Source: Streptomyces bathyalis (GTDB lineage: Bacteria; Actinomycetota; Actinomycetes; Streptomycetales; Streptomycetaceae). From it: a stretch of 64,000 nucleotides of DNA. Position numbers and translations under genes: made by a program. Below, one piece after another: positions 8,505-17,328 of the stretch. The stretch spans positions 6,073,501 to 6,137,500 of the forward strand of contig NZ_CP048882.1 in the NCBI RefSeq assembly GCF_015910445.1, given 5' to 3'. Each line of letters begins with the position of its first letter. Position 1 is the first letter of the stretch. The notes beneath the pieces were generated by a model. The model was not told the origin of the DNA. It worked only from the letters and a program-made list of their open reading frames with translations, and did not search any database.

Positions 8505-10097
8505 GTGGACCAGCTCGCTCTGCTCTTCGCCCTGCTGCTCGGTGCTGTCCTGACCGTTCCGGTGGGCGACCGAATAGGCGTGCCCGCTCCCGTGCTGATG
8601 ACGCTGCTGGGCGGTGTCCTCGCGCTGCTGCCGGTCGTTCCGAACGTCGAGGTGCCGCCCGAGTTCATCCTTCCGCTCGTCCTGCCGCCGCTGCTGTACG
8701 CGGCCGTGCACCGCACCTCCTGGCGTCAGTTCGCGGCGAACAAGCGGCCGATATTCCTGCTGGCGGTGGCGCTGGTCTTCGTGACGACCGCTGCCGTGGC
8801 GGCCGTCGCGCACACGCTGGTTCCGGGGCTCGGCTTGGCGGGTGCCGTGGCCCTGGGTGCACTCGTCGCCCCGCCCGATCCCGTCGCGGCGACGTCGGTC
8901 GCCGGGCGGCTGGGGCTGCCGCGGCGGCTGGTGTCGATCCTGGAGGGCGAGGGCCTCTTCAACGACGTCACGGCGATCACCCTGTACCACGTCGCCGTCG
9001 CCGCAGCCGTCACCGGGACCTTCTCGGTCGGCGGCGCGGTCGGGGAGCTGGTCCTCTCCGGGGTCGTCGCGATCGTGGTCGGGCTCGCGCTCGGGTGGGC
9101 CGCGAACAAGCTCGCGGGATACCTGGGGGACGCGACGCTGCAGACGGGGCTCACCCTGCTGGTGCCGTTCGCGTCCTACGTCCTGGCCGAGGAGCTGAAG
9201 GGCTCCGGCGTCCTGGCGGTGCTGATGACCGCGCTGTATCTCTCATCCGGGCGGGCGGTGGACGCGGACGATGTGCAGGGGCGGCTGGTCGGGCAGAGCT
9301 TCTGGTCGATCGTCGACACGCTCGTCACCGGTGTCGCCTTCGGCCTGATCGGGCTCGAACTGGCCGTCGTCGTCGGGCCCGTGAGCGGACGTTGGGGCGA
9401 GCTGCTTCCGGCGGCGCTCGCGGTGATCGCGACGGTTGTCGTGCTCCGGCTGGTGTGGCTCCTGCCGGCGGCGTGGCTCGCCAAGCGGCTGCACCGGCGC
9501 AAGGACCTGGACGAGGACATCCCGCTCAACTGGCGCGAGACGACCGTCGTGTGGTGGGCCGGAATGCGTGGCGTGGCCTCGGTGGCGCTGGCGCTCGCCG
9601 TGCCGCTGACCGTCGAGGGCGGCGGCAGCTTCCCTGAGCGGGACGCCATCCTCTTCATCGCCTTCGCGGTCGTTCTCGCCACCCTCGTGCTCCAGGGGCT
9701 GACCCTTCCGTGGCTGGTCAGGCGGCTTCACGTACGGGTGGACAGCGCCGCCGAGCGTGAGCTGGAGCGGCAGCTGGCGCTGAGGTGCGCGAAGGCGGCA
9801 CGGCGGCGCGTACGGGAGGTCGAGGCGGTCGAGGACCTTCCGGAGGAGGTCTCCGAGGCGCTGCTGCGGCGTGCCCACGACGTGGGCGCGCGCATCTCAC
9901 CGGACATCGTGGAGAGCGAGCGGCGCGAGGCGCATACCAGGCGCGTCGCCCGGATGAAGAAGATGCACAGGCTCAACGCGGAGCTGCTCTCCGCGGCCCG
10001 GCACGAGATCCTCGCGGCGCGCGGCGAGCCCGGCGTCGACCCCGAGGTGTGCGACCGCGTCCTGCACCAGCTCGATCTGCGCAGCTTCCGCATCTGA
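8505..10097 (+). CDS. CPA1-family Na+/H+ antiporter
   Basis: Monovalent cation/proton antiporter of the NhaP/CPA1 type, 530 residues. About 12 membrane segments fill residues 1-410, including GALVAPPDPVAATSV and EGEGLFNDVTAITLYH, whose ND pair is the family's ion-binding signature, and a late GMRGVASVALALAVPL segment. A charged cytoplasmic tail of about 110 residues (many Arg/Glu, helical) follows and is probably regulatory. GTG 8505 lies two bases after the rluD stop; an ATG at 8379 would overlap rluD deeply and adds Gly/Arg-rich sequence that looks non-coding. Confidence 0.9.
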   Translation: MDQLALLFALLLGAVLTVPVGDRIGVPAPVLMTLLGGVLALLPVVPNVEVPPEFILPLVLPPLLYAAVHRTSWRQFAANKRPIFLLAVALVFVTTAAVAAVAHTLVPGLGLAGAVALGALVAPPDPVAATSVAGRLGLPRRLVSILEGEGLFNDVTAITLYHVAVAAAVTGTFSVGGAVGELVLSGVVAIVVGLALGWAANKLAGYLGDATLQTGLTLLVPFASYVLAEELKGSGVLAVLMTALYLSSGRAVDADDVQGRLVGQSFWSIVDTLVTGVAFGLIGLELAVVVGPVSGRWGELLPAALAVIATVVVLRLVWLLPAAWLAKRLHRRKDLDEDIPLNWRETTVVWWAGMRGVASVALALAVPLTVEGGGSFPERDAILFIAFAVVLATLVLQGLTLPWLVRRLHVRVDSAAERELERQLALRCAKAARRRVREVEAVEDLPEEVSEALLRRAHDVGARISPDIVESERREAHTRRVARMKKMHRLNAELLSAARHEILAARGEPGVDPEVCDRVLHQLDLRSFRI

Positions 10098-10119
10098 CCT
10101 TGCCGGTACCGCCGAGCGG

Positions 10120-10141
10120 CCGGCCCGGAAGACCGGGCCGG
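10120..10141. terminator. Bidirectional hairpin between convergent genes
   Basis: CCGGCCCGG (10120-10128), loop AAGA, CCGGGCCGG (10133-10141). It sits midway in the 52-base gap between the antiporter and channel genes, which end toward each other. Confidence 0.6.
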
Positions 10142-10149
10142 GATCAGCG

Positions 10150-11244
10150 TCAGGAGATCCTGCTGCCGCGGTGGTTGCGGCTCTCCAGATGCCCGTTGGA
10201 GTACGTCTCCGGGTGATCGCTCGCGGAGGAGAGCCGGATGCCGGGCAGCGCGTACGGGTGTTCACGCTGGAGCCAGTCGATCAGCTGTTCCCGCAGGTCG
10301 CAGCGGAGCGTCCACACGTCGTCGGACGTACGGGCCGTGACGACGGCACGTACCTCGATGGTGGTGGGGGTGGTGTCGGTGACGACGAGGCTCCAGCTGC
10401 GGCCGTCCCAGTAGTCGTTGTCGCGTACCAGTTCCTCGGTCCGCTTGCGCAGCTCGGCGATCGGGGCCGAGTGGTCGAGCTGGAGGTAGACCGTGCCGGT
10501 CTTCTGCGGGCCGCCGCGCGACCAGTTCTCGAACGGCTTGCTGGTGAAGTACGAGACAGGCATCGTCACGCGCCGCTCGTCCCAGGTGCGCAGCACCAGA
10601 TAGGAGACGGTGATCTCGTCCACCGTCCCGAACTCGCCGTCGACGACGACCTCGTCCCCGATGCGCACCATGTCGCCGAACGCGATGGACAGGCCGGCGA
10701 AGAGGTTCCCCAGCGTGGCCTGGGCGGCGATACCGGCGACGATTCCCAGCACACCCGCCGACGCGAGCATCGAGGTGCCGAGCGTCTTCATCGCCGGGAA
10801 TTGCAGCAGGATCGCGGACGCCGCGATGACGACGACAACGGTGGTGACGAGCCGCTGGATGAGGGTGAGCTGGGTCTTCACGCGCCGTGCGCGCGCCGGG
10901 TCGTGCGCCACACCCGCGTACCGGACGGTGGTCGTCTCGACCACGGCGGCGAGGATCCGCAGGACCAGCCATGCCGTCGCCGCGATGAGGATGATGTGCA
11001 GCCACAGATTGACCGTCGGGCGGTAGCTGCGTGTGATCTCCGCCTGATCGTAGAAGCCGTTGAGGAGGGCGACGAAGATCACGGCCTGCAGAGGCACCCG
11101 CCCGCGCCGGAGCAGCCCCCACATCGGTGTCTCGGGGTGACGGGCGTCTATGCGGCGCAGCAGACGGTCCACGCCCCAGGCGACGGCGAACGCGAGCACG
11201 ATCGCGCCGCCGAACACGATGAGCGGGCGTAGCACGTTCTCCAT
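10150..11244 (-). CDS. MscS-family mechanosensitive channel
   Basis: Small-conductance mechanosensitive channel homologue, 364 residues, expected in the cytoplasmic membrane as an osmotic release valve. Four hydrophobic segments, then the pore-lining TM3 and its Gly/Ala-rich helix (LGTSMLASAGVLGIVAGIAAQATLGNLFAGLSI) and the beta domain (VRIGDEVVVDGEFGTVDEI, LRTWDERRVTMPVSYF). A C-terminal alpha/beta domain runs to about residue 330. The start ATG 11244 (MENVLRPL) is preceded by AAGGAG. The frame continues upstream but enters the divergent hydrolase gene. Confidence 0.92.
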   Translation of the reverse strand: MENVLRPLIVFGGAIVLAFAVAWGVDRLLRRIDARHPETPMWGLLRRGRVPLQAVIFVALLNGFYDQAEITRSYRPTVNLWLHIILIAATAWLVLRILAAVVETTTVRYAGVAHDPARARRVKTQLTLIQRLVTTVVVVIAASAILLQFPAMKTLGTSMLASAGVLGIVAGIAAQATLGNLFAGLSIAFGDMVRIGDEVVVDGEFGTVDEITVSYLVLRTWDERRVTMPVSYFTSKPFENWSRGGPQKTGTVYLQLDHSAPIAELRKRTEELVRDNDYWDGRSWSLVVTDTTPTTIEVRAVVTARTSDDVWTLRCDLREQLIDWLQREHPYALPGIRLSSASDHPETYSNGHLESRNHRGSRIS

Positions 11245-11355
11245 GACGGGATGACTCCTTGGGGATCGAACGGGCACTGCCGACCGTACCTGCCACCATG
11301 TGCGGTGACCCGGCCCGGAACACCTCCGCGGGTGACATGTGAGGGAAGTGACATT

Positions 11356-11928
11356 TTGGCCACCGTCGTTCTGTTCCACTCCGTCTACGGGCTGCGACCC
11401 GCCGTGCACAAGGCGGCGGACCGGCTGCGGGCCGCCGGCCACGAGGTGCACACGCCGGACCTGTTCGACGGGCGCACGGCCGGCACCGTCGAGGAGGGCG
11501 CGGAGCTGAAGGACGAGATCGGCCGGGACGAGCTGCTGATGCGCGCCGTCACCGTCACGGCGCCGCTGTCCGAACGCGGGCTCGTCTACGCGGGCTTCTC
11601 CCTGGGCGGCTCGATCGCGCAGAACCTCGCCCTCGCCGACGAGCGTGCGCGGGCGCTGCTGCTTCTGCACGGCACGTCGGACCTCCCGGAGGACGCCGCC
11701 GTGGACGACCTCCCCGTACAGCTGCACGTAGCCGACCCCGACCCGTTCGAGCCGCACGACTGGCTGAACGCCTGGTATCTGCAGATGAGGCGGGCCGGAG
11801 CGGACGTCGAGGTCTTCCGGTACGCGGGGGCGGGACACCTCTTCACGGACGAGGACCTGGACGACCACGACGCGGAGGCGGCCGAGCGCACCTGGCGCAC
11901 GGCGCTGGGGTTCCTCGACAGCGTGTAG
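11356..11928 (+). CDS. Dienelactone hydrolase family protein
   Basis: Alpha/beta hydrolase of 190 residues, close to dienelactone hydrolase size (about 200). Visible features: a first strand TVVLFHSVYGL, the nucleophile elbow GFSLGGS near residue 80, an Asp in LHVADPDPFEP near 125 and the catalytic His in GAGHLF near 157. Dienelactone hydrolases have Cys as nucleophile; here it is Ser, so substrate preference may differ. I chose TTG 11356 (LATVVLFH) because GAGGGAAG lies 8 bases upstream; GTG 11332 is an alternative. Divergent from the channel gene. A true dienelactone substrate is not demonstrated. Confidence 0.82.
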   Translation: MATVVLFHSVYGLRPAVHKAADRLRAAGHEVHTPDLFDGRTAGTVEEGAELKDEIGRDELLMRAVTVTAPLSERGLVYAGFSLGGSIAQNLALADERARALLLLHGTSDLPEDAAVDDLPVQLHVADPDPFEPHDWLNAWYLQMRRAGADVEVFRYAGAGHLFTDEDLDDHDAEAAERTWRTALGFLDSV

Positions 11929-11946
11929 GCGAGCGGCCCCCGAGGA

Positions 11947-12714
11947 TCAGCCGTCGGCGTCGCGCGCGGTGTTCAGCTCCTCGGCCAGGATGGGCGCCGA
12001 GACCGTCGCCGTGTGGACGCCGATGACGCTGACGATCTCCAGCACCTCCATGATCTCCTCGGGCGTCGCGCCGTGGCGCAGGGCGTTGCGCATGTGCAAC
12101 TTGAGCCCCGGAGCGTAGAGATGGGTGGCTGCCGCGTCGAAGGCGCAGTACACGAGCTCCTTGACCTTCGGCTCCAGCACACCCTTCTTCCAGGGCAGCG
12201 CCGAGAGGTCCAGGTAGGCCTTGAACAGTTCGGGGTCGAGCTCCAGCAGCCCGTCCCAGAACTCGTGCCAGTAGCCGCGGCTTTCGGTGAACTCCTCCTT
12301 GAGCGCCTCGCGGGTCTCGTCGAGAGGAGCCGGGCCCTGGCGTACGCCTTCCTCGTCGAGCACTTCGAGGAGGAGCGGGACGCCGATGTTGCATGCGTGG
12401 ATGCCGAGTGTGCTGGTGAGTTCGAGCACTTCCATGATCTCGTCACTGGTGGCTCCGTGCGCCAGCGCCGCCCGTATGTGCTGCCGCACGCCGGGCGTGT
12501 AGAGGTGCGTGGCGGCGGCGTCGACCGCGATGTAGACGAACTCCTTGACCTTGGCGGGCAGATGGTTCTTGCGCCACGGGACGGTGCTGAACTCGAGGTA
12601 TGCCTCCAGGTAGTCGGGGTCGAGCACGAGGATGCTCTCCCAGGCGTCGCCCCAAGTGCCGCGCTCTCGCGTGAAGCGGTCCTTGAGCTGCTGCTGGCGC
12701 TCGGTGAGGGACAT
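11947..12714 (-). CDS. Carboxymuconolactone decarboxylase-like protein with two tandem domains
   Basis: 255 residues made of two copies of the same AhpD/CMD-like unit. Compare FSTVPWRKNHLPAKVKEFVY, then THLYTPGVRQHIRAALAHGAT (first half) with LSALPWKKGVLEPKVKELVY, then THLYAPGLKLHMRNALRHGAT (second half), each followed by a DEIMEVLEL- or EEIMEVLEI-type helix. No CxxC pair is present, so it is not an AhpD peroxidase of the usual kind; a decarboxylase or isomerase-like role on a lactone or keto acid is more likely. ATG 12714 with GGAGG upstream. It lies downstream of the FadR-type regulator, at the tail of the catabolic cluster. Confidence 0.82.
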   Translation of the reverse strand: MSLTERQQQLKDRFTRERGTWGDAWESILVLDPDYLEAYLEFSTVPWRKNHLPAKVKEFVYIAVDAAATHLYTPGVRQHIRAALAHGATSDEIMEVLELTSTLGIHACNIGVPLLLEVLDEEGVRQGPAPLDETREALKEEFTESRGYWHEFWDGLLELDPELFKAYLDLSALPWKKGVLEPKVKELVYCAFDAAATHLYAPGLKLHMRNALRHGATPEEIMEVLEIVSVIGVHTATVSAPILAEELNTARDADG

Positions 12715-12887
12715 GCGGGTGCCTCCTGAGATGTCCTGCGGGCGGCACAGGGCGTTCTCCCGCGTCGCGGGGAACGGCGGCGTGCCGTGCCGGGATGACG
12801 AAGGGTTGGGGGAGGGGGAGTCGAACCGTGCGGCTCGTCGCAGGTGCGCGGGCCGGCCGACGGTGAAGGACGTGGGGGGAGGGGAGG

Positions 12888-13586
12888 TCAGGCCTCGCCG
12901 GTGGCGCCGTCCTCGTCGTCGAGCACCGTGGCGACGGTCGACGAGGCGTTGTCGAGATGCGTACGGCTCAGCCGCAGGGCCTCGGTGACATCGCCGTCGG
13001 CGATGGCCTCGACCAGGGCGCGCATCTCCTCCACGGCCTTGCGCGGCCGGCCCGGCTGGGACATGGACGTGGCCCGCAGGAGCTGGACCCTCGCCTGCAC
13101 ACCGGCCAGGATCCGCTGGACCGTCGGGCTGTCGGCGCCGGCGAGCAGGGCGTCGTAGATGCCGTCCTTGGCCCGCAGCAGTTCACGCATGTCGTCGCTG
13201 GTGGCGCAGACCTTCTCGAACTCGGCCAACGCGTCACGGAGCCGGTCGAGATGACGTGCCGAGGCACGCTCGATGAAGCGCTGCACGGCCAGCCCTTCCA
13301 GCGAGGCGCGGACCGCATACAGATCGGCGGCCTCGGAGGGGGTGGGAGCGTAGACGACGGCGCCCTTCTGCGGGATGACAGTCACGAGCCCTTCGGCCGT
13401 AAGCTCCCGCAGGACCTCGCGGACCGTCGTCCTGGAGACCCCGAGGGACTCGATCAACTCCCGCTCGACGAGCCGCTGACCCGGCTTCAGGTCGAAGTCG
13501 AGGATGGCGTTGCGGAGCACTTCGAGGACCTGTTCGCGCAGGGGAGCCGCCTGCCTGCCGAGACTGACGCCACGGAGCCCGTTCAT
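12888..13586 (-). CDS. GntR/FadR-family transcriptional regulator (FCD domain)
   Basis: 232 residues. The N-terminal winged helix-turn-helix is typical of GntR proteins (LREQVLEVLRNAILDFDLKP, GVSRTTVREVLRELTAEGLV, a wing around IPQKGAVVYA). The all-helical C-terminus (about residues 85-220: SEAADLYAVRASLEGLAVQRF, HLDNASSTV) is an FCD ligand-binding domain. Such proteins are usually repressors of adjacent catabolic genes, released by a pathway acid. ATG 13586 follows GAGGACAGG. Likely target: the palindrome at the catabolic-operon promoter near 19660; a weaker related sequence occurs just upstream of this gene (13612-13639), which would fit autoregulation. Confidence 0.88.
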   Translation of the reverse strand: MNGLRGVSLGRQAAPLREQVLEVLRNAILDFDLKPGQRLVERELIESLGVSRTTVREVLRELTAEGLVTVIPQKGAVVYAPTPSEAADLYAVRASLEGLAVQRFIERASARHLDRLRDALAEFEKVCATSDDMRELLRAKDGIYDALLAGADSPTVQRILAGVQARVQLLRATSMSQPGRPRKAVEEMRALVEAIADGDVTEALRLSRTHLDNASSTVATVLDDEDGATGEA

Positions 13587-13641
13587 CGTCCTGTCCTCTT
13601 CGCTCGATTTCACGTGATCGTACGGCCTGCTCGTCATGCAT

Positions 13642-14595
13642 TTAAAGTTCGCTCCCTTCCCGGTCAGAGGTCCCGGCCTGTTCCAGCCAGCGGACGATCT
13701 CGGTGTGGTCCGCGCCGGAGGGCAGTTCTCCCGCGGCCTCGCCCCACAGCTCCGTGGCGGCGGCGCCGAGACGCCCCGGGGTGCCGGTGCTCTCACCGAG
13801 TCCCACGGCGATCCGCATGTCCTTGAGCATGAGCCGGAGAGCGAAGCGGGAGTCGAAGCTGCGGCCGAGGATGAAGCGCGGCCACTTGTTCTCCGTCGAA
13901 CCGCTGCGTCCGCTCGCCCCGTTGATCGCCTCGATCATCACCTGGGGTTCGAGGCCGAACGCCTGCCCGGCGAGGACCGCTTCGCACGTCGCCAGCAGAT
14001 GTGTCGCGGAGAGCAGGTTGTTGAGCGCCTTGAGCGCGTGCCCGGCACCCTCCGGTCCGACGTGCAGCACCTTGGAGCCGAGGTTCTCCAGCACCGGCCG
14101 TACGGACTCCACGGCCGCCTCGGCGCCACCGGCCATGATGGTGAGGGTGCCCGCCGCCGCTCCGCCCGTGCCGCCGGAGACCGGTGCGTCGACCACGGCG
14201 ACGCCGAGCGGGCGTGCGGTCTCCGCGAGCGCGCGGGTGCGCACGGGTTCGGACGAGCCCATGTCGACCAGGACCGAGCCGCGTCGCATGGCGTCCAGCA
14301 GGCCCTGGTCCTCGACGACTCTGCCGACGGCGCCGGAGTCGGGGAGCATCAGCACGACGGCATCGGCCCCGAGCGCCGCTTCGGCCGCGGAACCCGCACG
14401 GGTCCCGCCGGTGAGTGCGGCGGTCTCGTCCGTCACTTCGGGCCGGGTGTCGTACAGGCTCAGCCGGAAACCGGCACCGGCCAGGCGCTGCGCCATGGGG
14501 CCGCCCATGTTGCCCAGGCCCACGAAGCCCACCAGTGAACCGGGACCCAGCACCGACGGGCCGGCCCCGTGCTCCGCGTCCGGCGGCTCAGCCAT
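13642..14595 (-). CDS. NAD(P)-dependent beta-hydroxyacid dehydrogenase (3-hydroxyisobutyrate dehydrogenase-like), copy 1
   Basis: 317 residues, beta-hydroxyacid dehydrogenase family (HIBADH, tartronate semialdehyde reductase). N-terminal Rossmann fold with VGFVGLGNMGGPMAQRL near residue 22; substrate-binding signature DAPVSGGTGGAAAGTLTIM; the catalytic Lys in GAGHALKALNNLL; all-helical C-terminal domain. Substrate cannot be read from the sequence. ATG 14595 overlaps the end of the upstream CMD gene by 8 bases, with GGAGG inside that gene, so the two are translationally coupled. A second family member lies about 0.9 kb upstream in the same operon. Confidence 0.87.
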   Translation of the reverse strand: MAEPPDAEHGAGPSVLGPGSLVGFVGLGNMGGPMAQRLAGAGFRLSLYDTRPEVTDETAALTGGTRAGSAAEAALGADAVVLMLPDSGAVGRVVEDQGLLDAMRRGSVLVDMGSSEPVRTRALAETARPLGVAVVDAPVSGGTGGAAAGTLTIMAGGAEAAVESVRPVLENLGSKVLHVGPEGAGHALKALNNLLSATHLLATCEAVLAGQAFGLEPQVMIEAINGASGRSGSTENKWPRFILGRSFDSRFALRLMLKDMRIAVGLGESTGTPGRLGAAATELWGEAAGELPSGADHTEIVRWLEQAGTSDREGSEL

Positions 14596-14983
14596 CGGAG
14601 CGCACCTCCTGCAGCACCTTCTCCGCTACCCGGAACGACTCGAGGGCCGCGGGGACGCCGACGTAGACGGCCGTCTGCAGCAGCGCCTCCTGGATCTCCT
14701 CCTCCGTGCAGCCGTTGGTCACGGCTCCCCGCACGTGAACCGCCAGTTCGTGCATGCGGTTGAGGGCCGTGAGCATCGTGAGGTTGAGCAGGCTTCGGGT
14801 TCTGCGGTCCAGGCCCGGGCGGTTCCACACGGCGCCCCAGCAGTACTCGGTGACCAGTTCCTGCACGGGCCGGCTGAAGTCGGTGACGTTCGCGAGCGAA
14901 CGGTCGACGTGCTCCGCCCCGAGTACCTCGCGCCTCACCTGGAGGCCTTCCTCGAACCGGCCGTCGTCCTGCCTGGTTGTCAT
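14588..14983 (-). CDS. Carboxymuconolactone decarboxylase family protein, single domain
   Basis: 131 residues, the usual size for 4-carboxymuconolactone decarboxylase (PcaC). Visible: FSRPVQELVTEYCWGAVWNR, then LDRRTRSLLNLTMLTALNRM, HELAVHVRGAVTNGCT and EEEIQEALLQTAVYVGVPAALE, all hallmarks of the PcaC subfamily. ATG 14983 is preceded by AAGGAG. In the classical protocatechuate pathway PcaC acts with PcaB and PcaD, none of which is here, so the true substrate is probably different. Coupled to the downstream dehydrogenase by an 8-base overlap. Confidence 0.85.
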   Translation of the reverse strand: MTTRQDDGRFEEGLQVRREVLGAEHVDRSLANVTDFSRPVQELVTEYCWGAVWNRPGLDRRTRSLLNLTMLTALNRMHELAVHVRGAVTNGCTEEEIQEALLQTAVYVGVPAALESFRVAEKVLQEVRSDG

Positions 14984-15052
14984 GCTTGCTCCTTGCTCGT
15001 CGCTCCTCTTGCTCCGCGCTGCCCGCGGATGCTCCGCCCGGCGGCCGCGGCG

Positions 15053-15439
15053 TCAGCCGGTGCCGGGGTACGCGTCCTCGCCGACCGGTTCGAGCCACGT
15101 CGTGGTCCCGAGCGAGACGGCGGTGTGGAGGAGATAGCTGCCGGGCGCCGCGCCGTGCCAGTGGACCTCTCCGGCCGGCACCCACACCGTGTCGCCGGCG
15201 CCGAGTGGCTGAGCCGCCTCGCCCTGGGTGCACACCAGGCCGCTGCCCGCGGTGACTTGGAGGATCTGGCCGTGCTCGTGGCTGTGCCAGTGCGTGTGGG
15301 CGCCGGGGGTGAAGAACACGTCGTTGATGACGACGCCGTCGGTCGCCGGGAGCACCGGATCGGCCCAAACGGAGCCGGTGAATGTGGCGGAGCGCTGCTC
15401 GGAGAGCCCGTCCCGCGCCCGTCCGTGGACGATTCGCAT
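15053..15439 (-). CDS. Cupin domain protein
   Basis: 128-residue single-domain cupin. Cupin motif 1 is THWHSHEHGQILQV, giving three His and a Glu for a metal site; motif 2 is GDTVWVPAGEVHWHG. Both are intact, so a metal-dependent enzyme or small-molecule sensor is expected. Small cupins fused or adjacent to CMD proteins are common in catabolic operons. ATG 15439 with AGGAAG upstream. Function within this operon is inferred only from context. Confidence 0.83.
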   Translation of the reverse strand: MRIVHGRARDGLSEQRSATFTGSVWADPVLPATDGVVINDVFFTPGAHTHWHSHEHGQILQVTAGSGLVCTQGEAAQPLGAGDTVWVPAGEVHWHGAAPGSYLLHTAVSLGTTTWLEPVGEDAYPGTG

Positions 15440-15470
15440 GCGGCTTCCTGCCCTTCTGTGCGGGCGCCCC

Positions 15471-16391
15471 TCAAGGGCGCCTCTCGGTCTCGTCGTCCGT
15501 CCTGTCGTGGACGCGCACCCCGCCGGACAGATCGCCGATGGCGTCCACGACGCGGTTGCTGATCCGGTTCGCGTAGCCGGTGCTGTTGGCCAGTCCGAAG
15601 CTGGCGAGGGGGCCCGCGGCGTTCAGGCTCGGCACGCCCAGCTCCCGCAGCCGGTTCACGTACAGCAGGACGTCCTTCATCATCAGCGCGCCCGTCAGAC
15701 CGCCCTCCAGGTAGTCGCCCTGGATGATGTGCGGGAAGCGCTTGAGGGTCGCGAAGTTGACGCCGCTGCCGGCGTTGATGACGTCGAGGAGCGCGGCCGG
15801 GTCCAGCCCGGCCTTGCGCCCGGCGACCATGACCTCGGAGGTCGCCGCCAGCGACACGGCGTTGAGGAAGTTGTTGAGCAGCTTCGTGGTGTGGCCGCTG
15901 CCTACGGCCCCCATCGGGAAGACCTTCGCGGCGAACAGGCCGAACAGCCAGTCCAGTTGGTCCAAGGCGTCGCGGGGCCCGCCGACCATGACGGTGAGGG
16001 TGCCGCTCTCGGCGGCGGCGGCACCGCCGGAGACCCCGGCGTCGAGGAGGACGATGCCGCGCTCGGCGAGTGCTGCTCCCAGCCGCACGGTGGATTCGGG
16101 GGAGGCGGTGCTCAGGTCCACGACGATCTGCCCGGGGCGGCACTGCTCCAGCAGGCCGCCCTCGCCGAGGACGACGGCTTCGACGGCCGGGCTGTCCGGC
16201 AGGGACAGCAGGACGACGTCGCTGCCCGCGGCCGCCTCGCCGAGCGAGGGCGCGTGCGTGGCGCCCGTCGCCGCGGCCCTGGACGGGTCCAGGTCGTGCC
16301 CGAGGACGGCGTGACCTTGCTCCGTGATTCTCCGCGCGATCCGGCCGCCCATGTTGCCGAGGCCGACCACAGCGATGCGCTGTCCGCTCAC
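15471..16391 (-). CDS. NAD(P)-dependent beta-hydroxyacid dehydrogenase, copy 2
   Basis: 306 residues of the same family as the gene at 13642-14595 but clearly diverged. Rossmann motif VVGLGNMGGRIARR near residue 9; substrate signature DAGVSGGAAAAESGTLTVM; catalytic Lys in GSGHTTKLLNNFLNAV; C-terminal helices with NAGSGVNFATLKRFPHII. The differences in the substrate loop (DAGVSGG versus DAPVSGG) suggest the two copies do different steps rather than being redundant. It lies between the cupin and SDR genes on the same strand. Confidence 0.86.
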   Translation of the reverse strand: MSGQRIAVVGLGNMGGRIARRITEQGHAVLGHDLDPSRAAATGATHAPSLGEAAAGSDVVLLSLPDSPAVEAVVLGEGGLLEQCRPGQIVVDLSTASPESTVRLGAALAERGIVLLDAGVSGGAAAAESGTLTVMVGGPRDALDQLDWLFGLFAAKVFPMGAVGSGHTTKLLNNFLNAVSLAATSEVMVAGRKAGLDPAALLDVINAGSGVNFATLKRFPHIIQGDYLEGGLTGALMMKDVLLYVNRLRELGVPSLNAAGPLASFGLANSTGYANRISNRVVDAIGDLSGGVRVHDRTDDETERRP

Positions 16392-16497
16392 GACGTCACC
16401 GTTCCCTTCCGGCTGCTCGGCCTGTCAGGCCTGCCCGTACTGTCCGGCTCTGCCCGTCCGGCCGGTCCGTCCGCCTGCCGCATTCGGGCGCGCCGCG

Positions 16498-17328
16498 TCA
16501 TCCGGTCCCGCCCGGGGTCCAGGCACCGGCGCCGCCCGAGGGCCGCACGGTGTTGACCACGGAGGCTCCGCCGTCCGCCGAGACCACCTCTCCGGTCACA
16601 TAGGCGGCGTCGTCGCTCAGCAGGAAGGCCGTCACACCGGCGATCTCCTCCGCCGTGCCCACACGGCGCATCGGCGTGGTCGTGCCGCGCTGCTCCATGT
16701 CACCGCCGCCACCCGCGGCGCCACCTCCGGAGGAGAACAGACGCGTGTGGACGAGGCCGGGCGCCACGGCATTGACCCGCACACCGCGAGGCCCGCCGTA
16801 GAGCGCCGCCCCGTGGACGAGACCCAGCGCTCCGTGCTTGGACGCCTGGTAGGCGATCAGGTCGTCGCTGCCGCGCAGGCTCGCGATGGACGCCGTCACG
16901 ACGACGGCACCGCCCGAGTCCTGTTCCTCGTAGCGGCGGAACGCGGCACGCAGACCGAGGAAGGTCCCCCTCAGATTGACCGCCAGGACCCGGTCGAAGT
17001 CGTCCGCCGTCACATCGGGCAGGCGGTCGAAGGTGCCGAAGACGCCCGCGTTGAGGTGATGCAGATCCGTCCGGCCGAAGGCCTCACGGGCCGCGCCGAT
17101 GTAGTGCTCGACGTCCTCCTCCCGTGAGATGTCGGCCCGTACCGCGACCGCTTCCCCGGGAAGGGTCCGTACGACCTCCTCGACGGCCGCCCCGTCGCTG
17201 TCCACGGCGACCACCCGGGCCCCGTCCCCGGACAGCCGCCGGGCGCTCGCCGCACCGATACCGCTGCCGGCGCCCGTGACGACGGCGACCTTCCCCGTGA
17301 ACGCTCCGGCGTTCTCCTGGGACCTCAT
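16498..17328 (-). CDS. Short-chain dehydrogenase/reductase
   Basis: Classical SDR, 276 residues. Cofactor motif VVTGAGSGIGAASARRL; Asp at the end of the second strand (VVAVDSD) favours NAD; NAG motif in LNAGVFG; catalytic Ser-Tyr-Lys in TASIASLRGSDDLIAYQASKHG; C-terminal GEVVSADGG. An unusual Gly-rich loop (SSGGGAAGGGG) replaces part of the substrate lid, and the C-terminus ends in a Gly-rich tail. ATG 17328 overlaps the stop of the upstream hydrolase gene (ATGA), so translation is coupled. Confidence 0.87.
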   Translation of the reverse strand: MRSQENAGAFTGKVAVVTGAGSGIGAASARRLSGDGARVVAVDSDGAAVEEVVRTLPGEAVAVRADISREEDVEHYIGAAREAFGRTDLHHLNAGVFGTFDRLPDVTADDFDRVLAVNLRGTFLGLRAAFRRYEEQDSGGAVVVTASIASLRGSDDLIAYQASKHGALGLVHGAALYGGPRGVRVNAVAPGLVHTRLFSSGGGAAGGGGDMEQRGTTTPMRRVGTAEEIAGVTAFLLSDDAAYVTGEVVSADGGASVVNTVRPSGGAGAWTPGGTG

